The notes beneath the pieces were generated by a model. That model saw only the letters and a program-made list of their open reading frames with translations. It made no database searches and was not told where the DNA came from. Below, piece by piece: positions 34,647 through 43,557 of a stretch of 64,000 nucleotides of DNA. Positions within the stretch are counted from its first letter, which is position 1. Every line of letters begins with the position of its first letter. Both the position numbers and the translations under genes were made by a program. Origin of the DNA: Flavisolibacter nicotianae (GTDB lineage Bacteria > Bacteroidota > Bacteroidia > Chitinophagales > Chitinophagaceae); NCBI RefSeq assembly GCF_003628535.1, contig NZ_RBCI01000001.1, positions 744,001 through 808,000 on the forward strand, read 5' to 3'.

Positions 34647-35120
34647 ATGGAATGGACAAAAGACAATTATTGCATCAGCACCGACAAGAACAAGATCAAC
34701 CTTGCGTATGTCCATGCCTTTCTCAGCCAGTCGTACTGGGCGCAGCACATTCCTGTTGATGTTGTGCGCCGGTCAATCGACGGTTCGCTTTGCTTTGCCC
34801 TTTTTTACCAGGGCGAACAGATCGGCTTTGCCCGTGTCATTACCGACGAAGCCACCTTTGCCTACCTGGCCGATGTGTTTGTTGACGAGCGTTATCGCGG
34901 CCGGGGCCTGAGCAAATGGCTGATGGAAATTATTCTGCAGTACCCGTCGCTGCAAGGCCTGCGGCGTTTTTTGCTGGCCACGCGGGACGCACACGGTCTT
35001 TACCGGCAGTTTGGATTTGCACCGCTCACCTTCACCGACCGCTGGATGCAGATCCACCAGCCGGACGTGTACAGCAATCCTGCCTTCAAAGTCTTCCCAA
35101 CCCCTCCGGTAAAGGGGTAA
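34647..35120 (+). CDS. GNAT family N-acetyltransferase
   Basis: 157 aa. Acetyl-CoA site VDERYRGRGLSKWLMEIIL (about 77-95) with the R/Q-x-x-G-x-G/A loop, preceded by the strand FARVITDEATFAYLADVF. The C-terminus HGLYRQFGFAPLTFTDRWMQI is typical for a subgroup common in Bacteroidota. Substrate unknown. Followed by a strong hairpin at 35163. Confidence 0.9.
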   Translation: MEWTKDNYCISTDKNKINLAYVHAFLSQSYWAQHIPVDVVRRSIDGSLCFALFYQGEQIGFARVITDEATFAYLADVFVDERYRGRGLSKWLMEIILQYPSLQGLRRFLLATRDAHGLYRQFGFAPLTFTDRWMQIHQPDVYSNPAFKVFPTPPVKG

Positions 35121-35162
35121 CCGGCGCACAATGGCCGGTCTGAGAAATGTTTTTCAATTCGG

Positions 35163-35486
35163 AAAGAATTCCATCTCTTGAAGGGATGGAATTCTTTGTT
35201 GTGTTGTGATCCGAACGCTGAAGAGTGCGACGCAACAGGTGTTCAATCGACGTTCTGTCGCTGGTGCCATAAAAAATATTTCGCTCCTACGGAGCTTTAT
35301 TCTCTTTACTACTCTTTCTTTCTATTAACACGATGCCCCTCTGGGGGCAAAAGAAAAGCCGTTGGCGGGGACGCCGAACGGCAGCAAAAAGCCTCCACCA
35401 AAATGACTGATGGAGGCTTTGAAATATCGTGCAAAAGCAAGGGTCTGTGTAAATGCCACTCCCCTCCTTCAGGAGAAAGTTGGGGT
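35163..35486 (+). repeat. Composite hairpin repeat with TATCGTG tag, copy 2
   Basis: Order on the plus strand: 13-bp perfect hairpin AAAGAATTCCATC / GATGGAATTCTTT (35163-35197), a block with CGCTGAAGAGTGCGACGCAAC-like sequence, GCCGTTGGCGGGGACGCC (35359-35376), a hairpin from AAAAAGCCTCC to GGAGGCTTT, the tag 35425-35449, and a CT-rich end. Its inverted counterpart is 36800-37158. The space 35121-35490 holds no gene. Confidence 0.88.
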
Positions 35487-35490
35487 AAGG

Positions 35491-36759
35491 TTAAATCATC
35501 TCCCCGCCAAAATATCCTTGCAGCACCTGCGGCAGCCGGATGCCATTTTCGTCCTGGTTGTTTTCCAGCAACGAAGCGAGGATCCGGGGCAGGGCCAGCG
35601 AACTTCCGTTGAGGGAGTGTGCCAGTTGTGTTTTACCATTGCCGTCTTTAAAGCGGATCTTCATGCGGTTGGTCTGGAAGGCTTCGAAGTTAGAAACGGA
35701 ACTTACCTCCAGCCATTTATCCTGGGCGGCGCTGTATACTTCAAAGTCGTAGGTCAGGGCAGAGGTAAAGCTCATGTCGCCGCCGCACAGCCGCAGGATG
35801 CGGTAGTGCAGGCCGAGTGATTGAATGAGTTTCTCCACATGGGACACCATTTCTTCCAGTACGTCGTAGCTTTTTTCGGGGTGCACCAATTGCACGACTT
35901 CCACCTTGTCGAACTGGTGTACACGGTTCAGGCCACGAACGTCTTTGCCATAGCTTCCGGCCTCGCGGCGGAAGCAGGGTGTGTAGGCCGTCATTTTAAC
36001 GGGCAGGTCGGCCTCCTTCAAAATTACATCGCGGTAAATATTGGTCACCGGCACTTCGGCTGTCGGGATCAGGTACAGGTTGTCGCCGGTTACGTGGTAC
36101 ATCTGTCCTTCTTTATCGGGTAACTGCCCGGTGCCGTAGGCTGTGGCTTCGTTTACCATGTGCGGTGGCAGGTATTCGGTATAGCCCGCCTGCGTGTTGT
36201 ATTCCAGGAAGTATTGGATCAGGGCCCGCTGCAGTTTGGCACCTTTGCCTTTGTACACCGGGAAGCCGCTGCCAGTGAGTTTGTTGCCCAGTTCAAAATC
36301 AATGAGGTCGAATTTTTTGGCCAGTTCCCAGTGCGGCACGGCGCCGGCGTAGAGTTCAGGCTTACTGCCGCCGGTGCGAACCACTTCATTGTCTTCCGGC
36401 GTTTTTCCCTTGGGCACTTTCACCGACGGAAGATTGGGCAAACGAACCAATAGCTCGTTCAGCTGCTTTTCGGTTGCCTCCAATTCTTCCTGCACGGGAC
36501 CCAACGTCGTTTTCAGGGCCTCGACTTCTTTTTTCTTGCCCTCGGCTTCTTCTTTCTGGCCCCTGGCCATCAGTCCGCCAATTTCTTTGGAGGCCGCATT
36601 GATCTTGCCTTTTGTTTCATCAAACTGAAAGGTCAGTTTCTTGCGGCTGTCGTCCAGGGAAATGATCTGGTCCACCAGCTCCGGCTCCTTGAAATTCTTC
36701 ACTGCCAAACGTTCTTTGACTTCCGTGGGATTGTTGCGCAAAACGGCCAGTTGCAGCAT
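35491..36759 (-). CDS. serS: Seryl-tRNA synthetase
   Basis: 422 aa, class II synthetase charging tRNA-Ser. The N-terminal antiparallel coiled coil (about 30-105) grips the tRNA; motif 2 is CFRREAGSYGKDVRGLNRVHQFDKVE, and motif 3 is SLNGSSLALPRILASLLENNQ. Complete and normal. The gene is enclosed by inverted copies of a composite repeat, ending 5 bp from one and starting about 40 bp from the other. Confidence 0.97.
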   Translation of the reverse strand: MLQLAVLRNNPTEVKERLAVKNFKEPELVDQIISLDDSRKKLTFQFDETKGKINAASKEIGGLMARGQKEEAEGKKKEVEALKTTLGPVQEELEATEKQLNELLVRLPNLPSVKVPKGKTPEDNEVVRTGGSKPELYAGAVPHWELAKKFDLIDFELGNKLTGSGFPVYKGKGAKLQRALIQYFLEYNTQAGYTEYLPPHMVNEATAYGTGQLPDKEGQMYHVTGDNLYLIPTAEVPVTNIYRDVILKEADLPVKMTAYTPCFRREAGSYGKDVRGLNRVHQFDKVEVVQLVHPEKSYDVLEEMVSHVEKLIQSLGLHYRILRLCGGDMSFTSALTYDFEVYSAAQDKWLEVSSVSNFEAFQTNRMKIRFKDGNGKTQLAHSLNGSSLALPRILASLLENNQDENGIRLPQVLQGYFGGEMI

Positions 36760-36799
36760 AGGTCTGAAAATTTTAAGGGGGCAAAGATAACGATGGCTA

Positions 36800-37158
36800 C
36801 CGGCCCCCCCAAACCACGCCGGAGGAGCGGCTTTGCAGGCACAGACCTATTAGGCCCCTCGATTCCCGAGGGGGAGTGGTGGCCTCCCCAAACCCCTCCA
36901 GGGAGGGGCTTACAACCGCACAGACCCTTGCTTTTGCACGATACTTCAAAGCCTTCATCAGTCATTTTGATGGAGGCTTTTTGCTGCTGTTTGGCGTCCC
37001 CGCCAACGGCTTTTCTTTTGCTCCGAAGGCGCGACATATTTTTCTTTTGCTACCAGCGACAGAATAACTATTAAGCTCCCGTTGCGTCGCACTCTTCAGC
37101 GCTCGGAAAACTAATGGGCAAAAAAGAATGCCATCCCTTCAAGGGATGGAATTCTTCG
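36800..37158 (-). repeat. Composite hairpin repeat with TATCGTG tag, copy 3 (inverted)
   Basis: Read on the minus strand it repeats copy 2: hairpin with CCATCCC / GGGATGG (37124-37156), the GAGTGCGACGCAAC block, GCCGTTGGCGGGGACGCC, a hairpin AAAAAGCCTCC with GAAGGCTTT, the tag (36919-36943), and a longer CT-rich palindromic end (36800-36910). The 36760-37265 space has no gene. Confidence 0.88.
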
Positions 37159-37203
37159 ATAAATAAAATCACCTTGCCCAAGCGGATCCTGTGCGCAGAA
37201 ACT

Positions 37204-37234
37204 CCCTCTCCTTGAGGAGAGGGTTAGGGTGAGG
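37204..37234. repeat. CT-rich palindromic repeat, copy 2
   Basis: CCCTCTCC-TTGA-GGAGAGGG followed by TTAGGGTGAGG, the inverted form of the element at 940-970. It lies 32 bp upstream of the acetyltransferase start. Confidence 0.75.
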
Positions 37235-37265
37235 TGTCTGGAGATGGCCGGCTGTATATTCGCAC

Positions 37266-37787
37266 ATGGACTTTACCCTCCGCTATGCCACCCGTAACGA
37301 CGCAGAGCTGATTGCCGACATTAGCCGGCAAACGTTTTACGATACGTTTGCGGCCGACAACACTGAAGAAGACATGGCCAAGTTCCTGGACGAGCAGTTT
37401 ACCAGGGGAAAGCTGATGATGGAGGTGGGCTCGCCGGAAAACAGTTTCCTGCTGGCCTACAGCGGCGAAGACGTTGCCGGCTACATCAAACTCCGCGAAG
37501 GCAAAAAGCTAAAGGCGCTCGAAGGGAAACAGGCGCTGGAGATCGCCAGGATTTACGTGGTGAAAGAATTCATCGGCAAAGGCGTTGGCAAACTGCTGAT
37601 GCAGACCGCTCTTGATATTGCCAGGCAAAAAGAAAAAGATGTTGTCTGGCTTGGCGTGTGGGAGCGAAACCAGCGTGCCATTGCTTTCTATACATCCTGG
37701 GGATTTGAAAAATTTGACGAGTGCGACTTCCTGCTGGGCGACGATTTGCAAACGGACTGGCTGATGCGGAAAGATCTTCCCGCCTGA
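37266..37787 (+). CDS. GNAT family N-acetyltransferase
   Basis: 173 aa. The CoA-binding region IARIYVVKEFIGKGVGKLLMQTAL (about 97-120) with G-x-G-x-G/L and a later GVWERNQRAIAFYTSWGFEKFDECDFLLG are typical of RimI/PaiA-like acetyltransferases; the N-terminal TLRYATRNDAELIADISRQTFYDTF matches too. Substrate unknown. TATATTCG ending 3 nt before the ATG may be a -7 box of a leaderless message. Confidence 0.92.
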   Translation: MDFTLRYATRNDAELIADISRQTFYDTFAADNTEEDMAKFLDEQFTRGKLMMEVGSPENSFLLAYSGEDVAGYIKLREGKKLKALEGKQALEIARIYVVKEFIGKGVGKLLMQTALDIARQKEKDVVWLGVWERNQRAIAFYTSWGFEKFDECDFLLGDDLQTDWLMRKDLPA

Positions 37788-37866
37788 CGATCGTCGTTTT
37801 TTTTGGTGAGGCCGGTCATAGGATGCACGTGTTTAATTGCACTCCTTTGTTGGACAATACAACGTC

Positions 37867-38502
37867 ATGAAAGGATTAGCCTTCCTGTTGTTTGTCCTGG
37901 CAGCCGGGTGTTCCTCGTCGAAGATCCTTTCCTCCTGGACGGCTCCCGAAGCCGGCAGCAACAGTTACCAGAAAATTTTAGTGGCCAGCATTCTTTCCAA
38001 TGAAGACAGCCTTCTGCGGCGGCAAATGGAATCACATGTCGTCGGCGATCTGCAGGCGCTTGGGTACAAGGCCGTATCCTTTCACCAACAATTTGATGCA
38101 AATGACTTTCGCAGCATCCGGTACGACAGTGCCCGCGCACTCTTTCAGCGCGAAGGCATCGATGGTGTCATCACGGTCAGCCTGCTGGCAAAAGAAAAAC
38201 AATCGGTCTATGTTCCCGATAAACCGCCACTGCCGGCAGAACCGCCGCAACGAACGGACTTCTGGGATTATTACACCCGTGTGCGGGAGGCGATTGGCAG
38301 GCCGGGTTATTACGTCAACTCCACGGAATTGTTTTGGGAAAGCAATTTTTACGACCTCAGCTCCCTCGCCCTTCTCTACCATGTGCACTCCAAATCGTTC
38401 GACCCTTCCTCCACGCAAAAGCTGGCCCACGAGTATGGAAAGCTGATCGTGGACGACCTGCAAAAGCGTTCGGTGCTTACCGCCAAAAAGCTCAGCGAAT
38501 GA
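37867..38502 (+). CDS. Hypothetical lipoprotein
   Basis: 211 aa with lipobox FVLAAGCSSS (Cys near 16). The mature part has an alternating strand-helix pattern: YQKILVASILSNEDSLLRRQMESHVVGDLQALGYKAVSF, then a segment GIDGVITVSLLAKEKQS and late STQKLAHEYGKLIVDDL. This resembles periplasmic DUF4136/CsgG-like nucleotide-free alpha/beta domains, but the match is by impression only. It overlaps the 3' end of the aldehyde dehydrogenase gene by 11 bp (convergent). Confidence 0.8.
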   Translation: MKGLAFLLFVLAAGCSSSKILSSWTAPEAGSNSYQKILVASILSNEDSLLRRQMESHVVGDLQALGYKAVSFHQQFDANDFRSIRYDSARALFQREGIDGVITVSLLAKEKQSVYVPDKPPLPAEPPQRTDFWDYYTRVREAIGRPGYYVNSTELFWESNFYDLSSLALLYHVHSKSFDPSSTQKLAHEYGKLIVDDLQKRSVLTAKKLSE

Positions 38503-39868
38503 TCTTTTTAAACCATTTCAGCTTGCCCTGGAACGGCGGGTACCGGATGGCCGGATCGAACCAGGTCGGTGTCTTCATCACGCTTTTCCGGTGACTGAAA
38601 ACGTCGAAGGAAAAGCGGCCATGATAGGCCCCGATGCCGCTGTTGCCACGGCCGCCGAACGGCAGGTTGAAATTGGTGAGGTGCCAGGAGGCATTGTTCA
38701 CGCAGCCGCCACCGAAAGCAACCGCTGTCAGCCACCGTTCTTCTTTTTTCGTGCTGCCGGTAAACACATAAAAGGCCAGGGGATTGGCGTTTTGTGCGAT
38801 GACGGCTTTGGCTTCCTCGAAGGTGTTGAAGGAGAGAACCGGCAGCAGGGGACCAAAAATCTCTTCTTGCATAACGGGAGCGCTGCAATCGGAAATTTCC
38901 AGCAGGGTCGGTTCGATGTAGCCGGCGGCAGCGTCGTGTTTACCCCCGTGTAAGATCGTTCCTTGCTGCAGGTAGCCTACCAGCCGGTTGAAGGCTTTTT
39001 CATTAACGATCTTCCCGTAGTTGTAGCTGCCCGAAGGATCGGCGGTAAAAAAATCAGCGATCGTTTTTTTCAGGGCGTCGACAAGTTCGTTCTTCACACT
39101 TTGGTGTACCAGCAAATAATCCGGCGCCACGCACATTTGTCCTGCATTCGAAAACTTGGTCAGGGCAATGCGCCTGGCCGCCACTTTCAGGTTGGCATCG
39201 CTCTCCACCACGCAGGGACTTTTCCCGCCCAGTTCCAGTGTCACCGGCGACAACTGCCTTGCCGCCATTTCATAAATGTTCTTCCCTACCTGCGTGCTGC
39301 CGGTGTAAAACACATGATCGAAACGGAAATTGTTCATCATCTGCGGCACCACCTCTGCCCCGTTGCCTTCCACGTAAAGAATGTACTGTTTGGGAAACGT
39401 TTCTTCGATGATCTTTTTCATCACCGCTGCTGTTGCCGGTGCAAACTCGCTTGGCTTCAGCACAACGCAGTTGCCGGCGGCAATGGCGCCTGTCAGCGGT
39501 GTAAACAGCAATTGCAGGGGATAGTTCCAGGGACCGATGATGAGCACCACACCCAATGGTTCTTTGTAAATCGAGCTTTTGCCGGGCAGGTTGAGTAAAT
39601 TGGTTCCAACCGTTTCGGGCTTCATCCAGCGTCGAAGATGCTTCAGCGTGTGCCGGATCTCGGCCTGCAAAAAACCTATCTCCGTCACCCAGCTTTCTTC
39701 CCTGCTTTTTTTCAGGTCTGTATGCAAAGCCTGCATCAGTTCTTCTTCGTGTTTGGAGACCGCATGGCGCAAGTCTTCCAGTGCCTTTTTGCGAAATGAA
39801 TACTCTTTCGTCGCACAGGTGGCAAAGAAGGTTTTTAACTGCTGAAGATTTTGTAACAGGTGTTGCAT
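38492..39868 (-). CDS. Aldehyde dehydrogenase (class 3 type)
   Basis: 458 aa. It oxidises aldehydes to acids with NAD(P). Catalytic glutamate in TLELGGKSPCVV (about 208) and cysteine in NAGQMCVAPDY (about 243) are present, as is the cofactor region IGPWNYPLQLLF. Short length and C-terminal helix match class 3 / fatty-aldehyde enzymes. The start at MQHLLQNLQQ was preferred; the first six codons of the longer frame overlap a word-type repeat. Confidence 0.95.
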   Translation of the reverse strand: MQHLLQNLQQLKTFFATCATKEYSFRKKALEDLRHAVSKHEEELMQALHTDLKKSREESWVTEIGFLQAEIRHTLKHLRRWMKPETVGTNLLNLPGKSSIYKEPLGVVLIIGPWNYPLQLLFTPLTGAIAAGNCVVLKPSEFAPATAAVMKKIIEETFPKQYILYVEGNGAEVVPQMMNNFRFDHVFYTGSTQVGKNIYEMAARQLSPVTLELGGKSPCVVESDANLKVAARRIALTKFSNAGQMCVAPDYLLVHQSVKNELVDALKKTIADFFTADPSGSYNYGKIVNEKAFNRLVGYLQQGTILHGGKHDAAAGYIEPTLLEISDCSAPVMQEEIFGPLLPVLSFNTFEEAKAVIAQNANPLAFYVFTGSTKKEERWLTAVAFGGGCVNNASWHLTNFNLPFGGRGNSGIGAYHGRFSFDVFSHRKSVMKTPTWFDPAIRYPPFQGKLKWFKKIIR

Positions 39869-39876
39869 GATGCGGT

Positions 39877-39956
39877 TTTGAACCATGGAGGCACAGGGCC
39901 AGGATTTAAACGGAGATTGCCTGTGATCCTATATGTCTCCGTGCCTTCGTGGTTCA
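39877..39956. repeat. ACCACGAAGGCAC-type inverted repeat
   Basis: Arms TTGAACCATGGAGGCACAGG (39877-39896) and the complement of TTGAACCACGAAGGCACGG (39936-39956), 17 of 21 positions pairing. It fills the gap between the aldehyde dehydrogenase start and the serine hydrolase stop. Confidence 0.75.
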
Positions 39957-39969
39957 ATCATTCTCAAAG

Positions 39970-40833
39970 CTACTGAAAGCGCTCCCACACCAGCTTCGAC
40001 AGCTTGCGTGTCAGCACCCAGGCTTCATTGTTCTCCGTCCAGCTCTTGTCTTTGTTGTTTTTGGTGCACACGCAAAAAACATAGCGTGCCCCGTGCCCGT
40101 TCACAAACATCACTTCGCCGCGGCTTTCGTCCACGGCCCCGTTTTTACTGGCCACGAAAACATCGGATGGAATTTGCGAAACCGCCTGCTCATCCCAATA
40201 GTTGCGTCCCAGCAACCGAAGCATTCTTGCGCTCCGCTCCGGGTTGATGATCTCACCGTTGGAAATTTTTTCCATCACTGTTGCCATTTCTCTCGGCGAT
40301 GTTTGTCCCCAGCCATACACACTGCGGGCCGTTTCCCTTCCAGGTGTGCGGGAATTCACCCTGGTATGGATAAAGCCCAGGCTGTCCAGGATCTCATTGA
40401 TGCGGGTGCCTTTACCGGCAAGGCTTTGGAGCCAGAGGGATGCCGTGTTGTCGCTCATGGTCAGCATCAGCATCATCACTTTGCTCAACTCGATCTTTTC
40501 ATCGCTTTTGAAAGAGCCCAGGATATCCACGCCTTCATAGAGCAGCGAATCTTTGTAGGTCAGGGTTTGGTGATAATCCAGCTCGCCCCGGTTCAGCTTA
40601 TCCATGATCCCGACAAGAATGGGAATTTTCACCATGCTGGCGGTGGGAAAAACCGAATCGGCATCGATGGCCACCGTCTTTCCGTTTTTCAGGTTTTTTA
40701 CGTACACGCCGATGTTGCCACCAAAGCCCCTGATCAGCTCTTCCATCTGTCGTTGCAGTTTTTTATCCCGCTTTTGCGCCGGCGCCTGCAGTCCCAGACA
40801 GAGGACGGCAAAAAAGAAAATAACTGTTCTCAT
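39970..40833 (-). CDS. Class A beta-lactamase-like serine hydrolase
   Basis: 287 aa, signal peptide MRTVIFFFAVLCLGLQAPAQ. The SxxK motif is S66-M-V-K69, the SDN motif lies in MLTMSDNTASLW, and KTG is replaced by KNG in VASKNGAVDESRGEVMFV. The omega-loop glutamate of true class A enzymes is not obvious. It may be a penicillin-interacting peptidase or lactamase; activity unknown. The start overlaps the M20 peptidase stop by 4 bp, so the two are coupled. Confidence 0.9.
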   Translation of the reverse strand: MRTVIFFFAVLCLGLQAPAQKRDKKLQRQMEELIRGFGGNIGVYVKNLKNGKTVAIDADSVFPTASMVKIPILVGIMDKLNRGELDYHQTLTYKDSLLYEGVDILGSFKSDEKIELSKVMMLMLTMSDNTASLWLQSLAGKGTRINEILDSLGFIHTRVNSRTPGRETARSVYGWGQTSPREMATVMEKISNGEIINPERSARMLRLLGRNYWDEQAVSQIPSDVFVASKNGAVDESRGEVMFVNGHGARYVFCVCTKNNKDKSWTENNEAWVLTRKLSKLVWERFQ

Positions 40834-42179
40834 CGTACGGGTTTATCTTTTTTGGTGGACACACTGCTCTTGTTCGATCCGGCGGTTTGCATATAGTCGG
40901 TCACGAGGTACAGAAAAGCTTTGATGCCGGTTTGCATTCCGCTTTCATCCACATAAAAATCGGGTGTGTGGTGCGAAGGCGTTTTCTTCGGGTCTTTTCC
41001 CTTGGGCATGCCGCCAAGATTAAAAAACAGGGCCGGCACTTTTTCTCCAAAGAACGAAAAATCTTCGGCGCCCATCTTTGCCGGAATGGTCGATACGTTG
41101 GTTGCACCCGCTGCCTTTTGCAGGGAAGGGAGCATCTTCGCTGTCAGTGCTTCGTTGTTGAACGTAACAGGGTAGTGTGAGCTGTACGGCGCTTCCACTG
41201 TTGCCGTGGCGCCCATGGCTTCGGCCGTATTGGTCACAATCGTTTTGATGCGGGCTATCTGGAAATCTTCCTGTGCTTTGGAAAGGGAGCGGATGGTTCC
41301 CAGCATGGTGACTTCTTCGGGAATAATGTTGGAACGAACGCCACCGTTAATGGCGCCGATGGTAACCACGCCGGCATTCTCGGTAACATCGACATTGCGG
41401 CTGATGATGGTTTGCAGGGCATTGATGATTTGCGCCGAGGTCACGATCGGGTCGACCGAATCCCAGGGTGCCGCGCCGTGCGACTGCCGGCCTTTCACCG
41501 TGATCTTCATGTCGCTCACACCGGCGTAAAAGCCACCGGGGCGATACGTGATCTTGCCTACCTCGGTTTGCGCATTGATGTGCAGGCCAAACATCACGTC
41601 TACCTTCGGGTTGTCCAAAACGCCTTCTTTGATCATCAGTTCCGCACCGCCTTCTTCTCCCTTGGGTGATCCTTCTTCCGCCGGCTGAAACACAAATTTG
41701 ATAGTGCCATTGAGGTCCGCTTTGTTAGCCGCCAAAATTTCGGCAACGCTCAGCAGCATGGCCACATGCGTGTCGTGCCCGCAGGCATGCATCACGCCAA
41801 CCTGCTGGCCGTTGTATTCGGTTTTGACTTTCGAGGCAAAGGGAAGGTCGCCTCTTTCCACGACGGGCAGGGCATCCATATCGGCACGAAGCCCGATCAC
41901 AGGACCCGGCTTTCCTCCTTTCAGGATTCCCACCACGCCGGTATGCGCCACGCCTTCTTTCACCTCGATGCCGAGGGAGCGCAGGTGGTCAGCAATCAAC
42001 TTGGCTGTTTTGAATTCACGGTTGCCCAGTTCCGGGTTTTCGTGGAGCTGGCGGCGCCAGGCAATGCATTTGGATTCGATTTTGGCAGCCGATGTACTGA
42101 TAACGCTTTCCCAGTTCTTTTGCGCCGGAGACTGCAGGGAAAGAGCAGCCAGTGCACAGACGGCAATCATTTTCTTCAT
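40830..42179 (-). CDS. Secreted M20 family amidohydrolase/peptidase
   Basis: 449 aa with signal peptide MKKMIAVCALAALSLQSPAQ. Metal ligands: C133 and H135 in MHACGHDTH, the acidic pair in FQPAEEGSPKGEEGG, and late HHTPDF. The fold matches aminoacylase / hippurate hydrolase / IAA-amino acid hydrolase relatives, which cut N-acyl amino acids. An extracytoplasmic location is unusual for many members but common in Bacteroidota. Translationally coupled to the serine hydrolase after it. TATCTTCC upstream may be the -7 box. Confidence 0.93.
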   Translation of the reverse strand: MKKMIAVCALAALSLQSPAQKNWESVISTSAAKIESKCIAWRRQLHENPELGNREFKTAKLIADHLRSLGIEVKEGVAHTGVVGILKGGKPGPVIGLRADMDALPVVERGDLPFASKVKTEYNGQQVGVMHACGHDTHVAMLLSVAEILAANKADLNGTIKFVFQPAEEGSPKGEEGGAELMIKEGVLDNPKVDVMFGLHINAQTEVGKITYRPGGFYAGVSDMKITVKGRQSHGAAPWDSVDPIVTSAQIINALQTIISRNVDVTENAGVVTIGAINGGVRSNIIPEEVTMLGTIRSLSKAQEDFQIARIKTIVTNTAEAMGATATVEAPYSSHYPVTFNNEALTAKMLPSLQKAAGATNVSTIPAKMGAEDFSFFGEKVPALFFNLGGMPKGKDPKKTPSHHTPDFYVDESGMQTGIKAFLYLVTDYMQTAGSNKSSVSTKKDKPVR

Positions 42180-42391
42180 TGATCAAGTCTTTGCAGGGAA
42201 GATAAATCTTCTGGAAAGAATAACGTTATCCGTCACGCATAAAAACGCAAAAGCCCCAGCACCCGGGATCATTTCAGGCACCGCTCCTGTTTTTGAAATT
42301 TGTCCTTTCACTTCTTACAAAATATTTAACCAAACCGATTTGCAAAACCCTTCCTGCTGATTCTACATTCAACCATAAATTTTCTTTTTAT

Positions 42392-43285
42392 ATGGAAACC
42401 TCCGATGAGGAGGGAGACAGTGCCTCCCTCCTTTCCAAAGCCGCACTGATTTTTGCCGTTCTTCTTCCCTTTGCGATTTACAAACCACACCACTCTTTCC
42501 GGGCTTTTTCCGTTGCCGCTTCACCACCGCCAGGCAGGGTCATTGCGCCGGTGGCTGAACGCAAACCGCCAAAGATGGCACGGAAAAAGAAAAAGCTCTA
42601 CATCACCTTCGACGATGGGCCCAACAAAGGCACACGAAACGTGCTGCACATTGTCAAAGACGAAGGGGTGCCGGTGTCTTTTTTCGTCGTTGGCGAACAC
42701 GTATTTGCCTCCCGCACCCAGGGCGCTCTTTGGGACAGCCTGAAGGCAATGCCGCAGGTGGCCCTGTGCAACCACAGTTTTTGCCATGCTCATGGCCGTT
42801 ATGCCGCGTATTACGAGAAACCAGATTCCGTGGTCAGCGATTTCAAACGAACACGGGACAGCCTGCAGCTCACCAACCCCATTGCCCGCACGCCGGGCCG
42901 CAATATCTGGCGGATCGATTCGCTGCAGTTCACCGATCTGAAAAAAAGTACCGCTGCGGCCGACTCGCTGCAAAAGGCCGGCTTTGTGCTGATGGGATGG
43001 GACATGGAATGGCAGTTCGATCCAAAGACCATGAGCGTGACCTCGCCAGCCGAATCGATGGTGGCCCAAATTGATTCTGTTTTCAAACGGGGCCGCACAA
43101 AAAAGAGGGACCATCTTGTACTGCTGGCCCACGACCAGGTATACCAGAAGAGCGAGGACTCTTTCCAGTTGCGGCAGTTTTTTCAACTGCTGAAAAAGAA
43201 GGACGATTACGAGTTTACGCTGGTAAGCCAGTATCCCGGCACCGACAGGCAACGGGATACGATGAGCACCGGTTCCGTGCAGTAA
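42392..43285 (+). CDS. Polysaccharide deacetylase family protein
   Basis: 297 aa. NodB motif 1 is TFDDGPNKG (D74, D75), motif 2 is NHSFCHAH (about 126-133); RTPGRNIWR corresponds to motif 3. An N-terminal membrane helix (about 14-30) anchors it. NodB-domain enzymes remove acetyl groups from chitin oligomers, peptidoglycan or exopolysaccharide; the substrate is not evident. The start at METSDEEG was chosen since upstream codons look non-coding; the longer frame is possible. Confidence 0.88.
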   Translation: METSDEEGDSASLLSKAALIFAVLLPFAIYKPHHSFRAFSVAASPPPGRVIAPVAERKPPKMARKKKKLYITFDDGPNKGTRNVLHIVKDEGVPVSFFVVGEHVFASRTQGALWDSLKAMPQVALCNHSFCHAHGRYAAYYEKPDSVVSDFKRTRDSLQLTNPIARTPGRNIWRIDSLQFTDLKKSTAAADSLQKAGFVLMGWDMEWQFDPKTMSVTSPAESMVAQIDSVFKRGRTKKRDHLVLLAHDQVYQKSEDSFQLRQFFQLLKKKDDYEFTLVSQYPGTDRQRDTMSTGSVQ

Positions 43286-43390
43286 TGCGGAACTACTGTC
43301 TCATGGGAAGGGTGTTATTCAATGACAGATGACGGGTGGCGGCAGGGAACATCACACCAGACCACCATCAAGAAGTCCTGCTGCTTTTGT

Positions 43391-43474
43391 GAGACGTGAA
43401 AAGTGAAACGTGAAAACGCAGTGAACGTCAAACGAAAAGACTCTTCGGTTTAACGTTTGACGTTTCGCGTTTCC
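43391..43474. repeat. CGTCAAACGTGAAA-type inverted repeat, copy 3
   Basis: Left arm 43391-43434 (GAGACGTGAAAAGTGAAACG...) and right arm 43449-43473 whose complement reads GAAACGCGAAACGTCAAACG. Same word as at 20846 and 23787. It sits between convergent genes, not touching either stop. Confidence 0.8.
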
Positions 43475-43510
43475 TCATAGCATGATGGAAGTTGGACATA
43501 CAGCAAAAAA

Positions 43511-43532
43511 GCGGCTTCCTTCCGGAAGCCGC
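43511..43532 (-). terminator. Terminator of the M48 lipoprotein gene
   Basis: 9-bp perfect stem GCGGCTTCC / GGAAGCCGC with TTCC loop; on the minus strand followed by TTTTTTTGC. Confidence 0.92.
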
Positions 43533-43557
43533 CTGCTATTCCAATTAAAGCTGTTTT

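Noticed and set aside
35163-37158. serS region as a composite transposon
   Set aside because: No transposase or IS ends in the repeats; no target duplication could be recognised.
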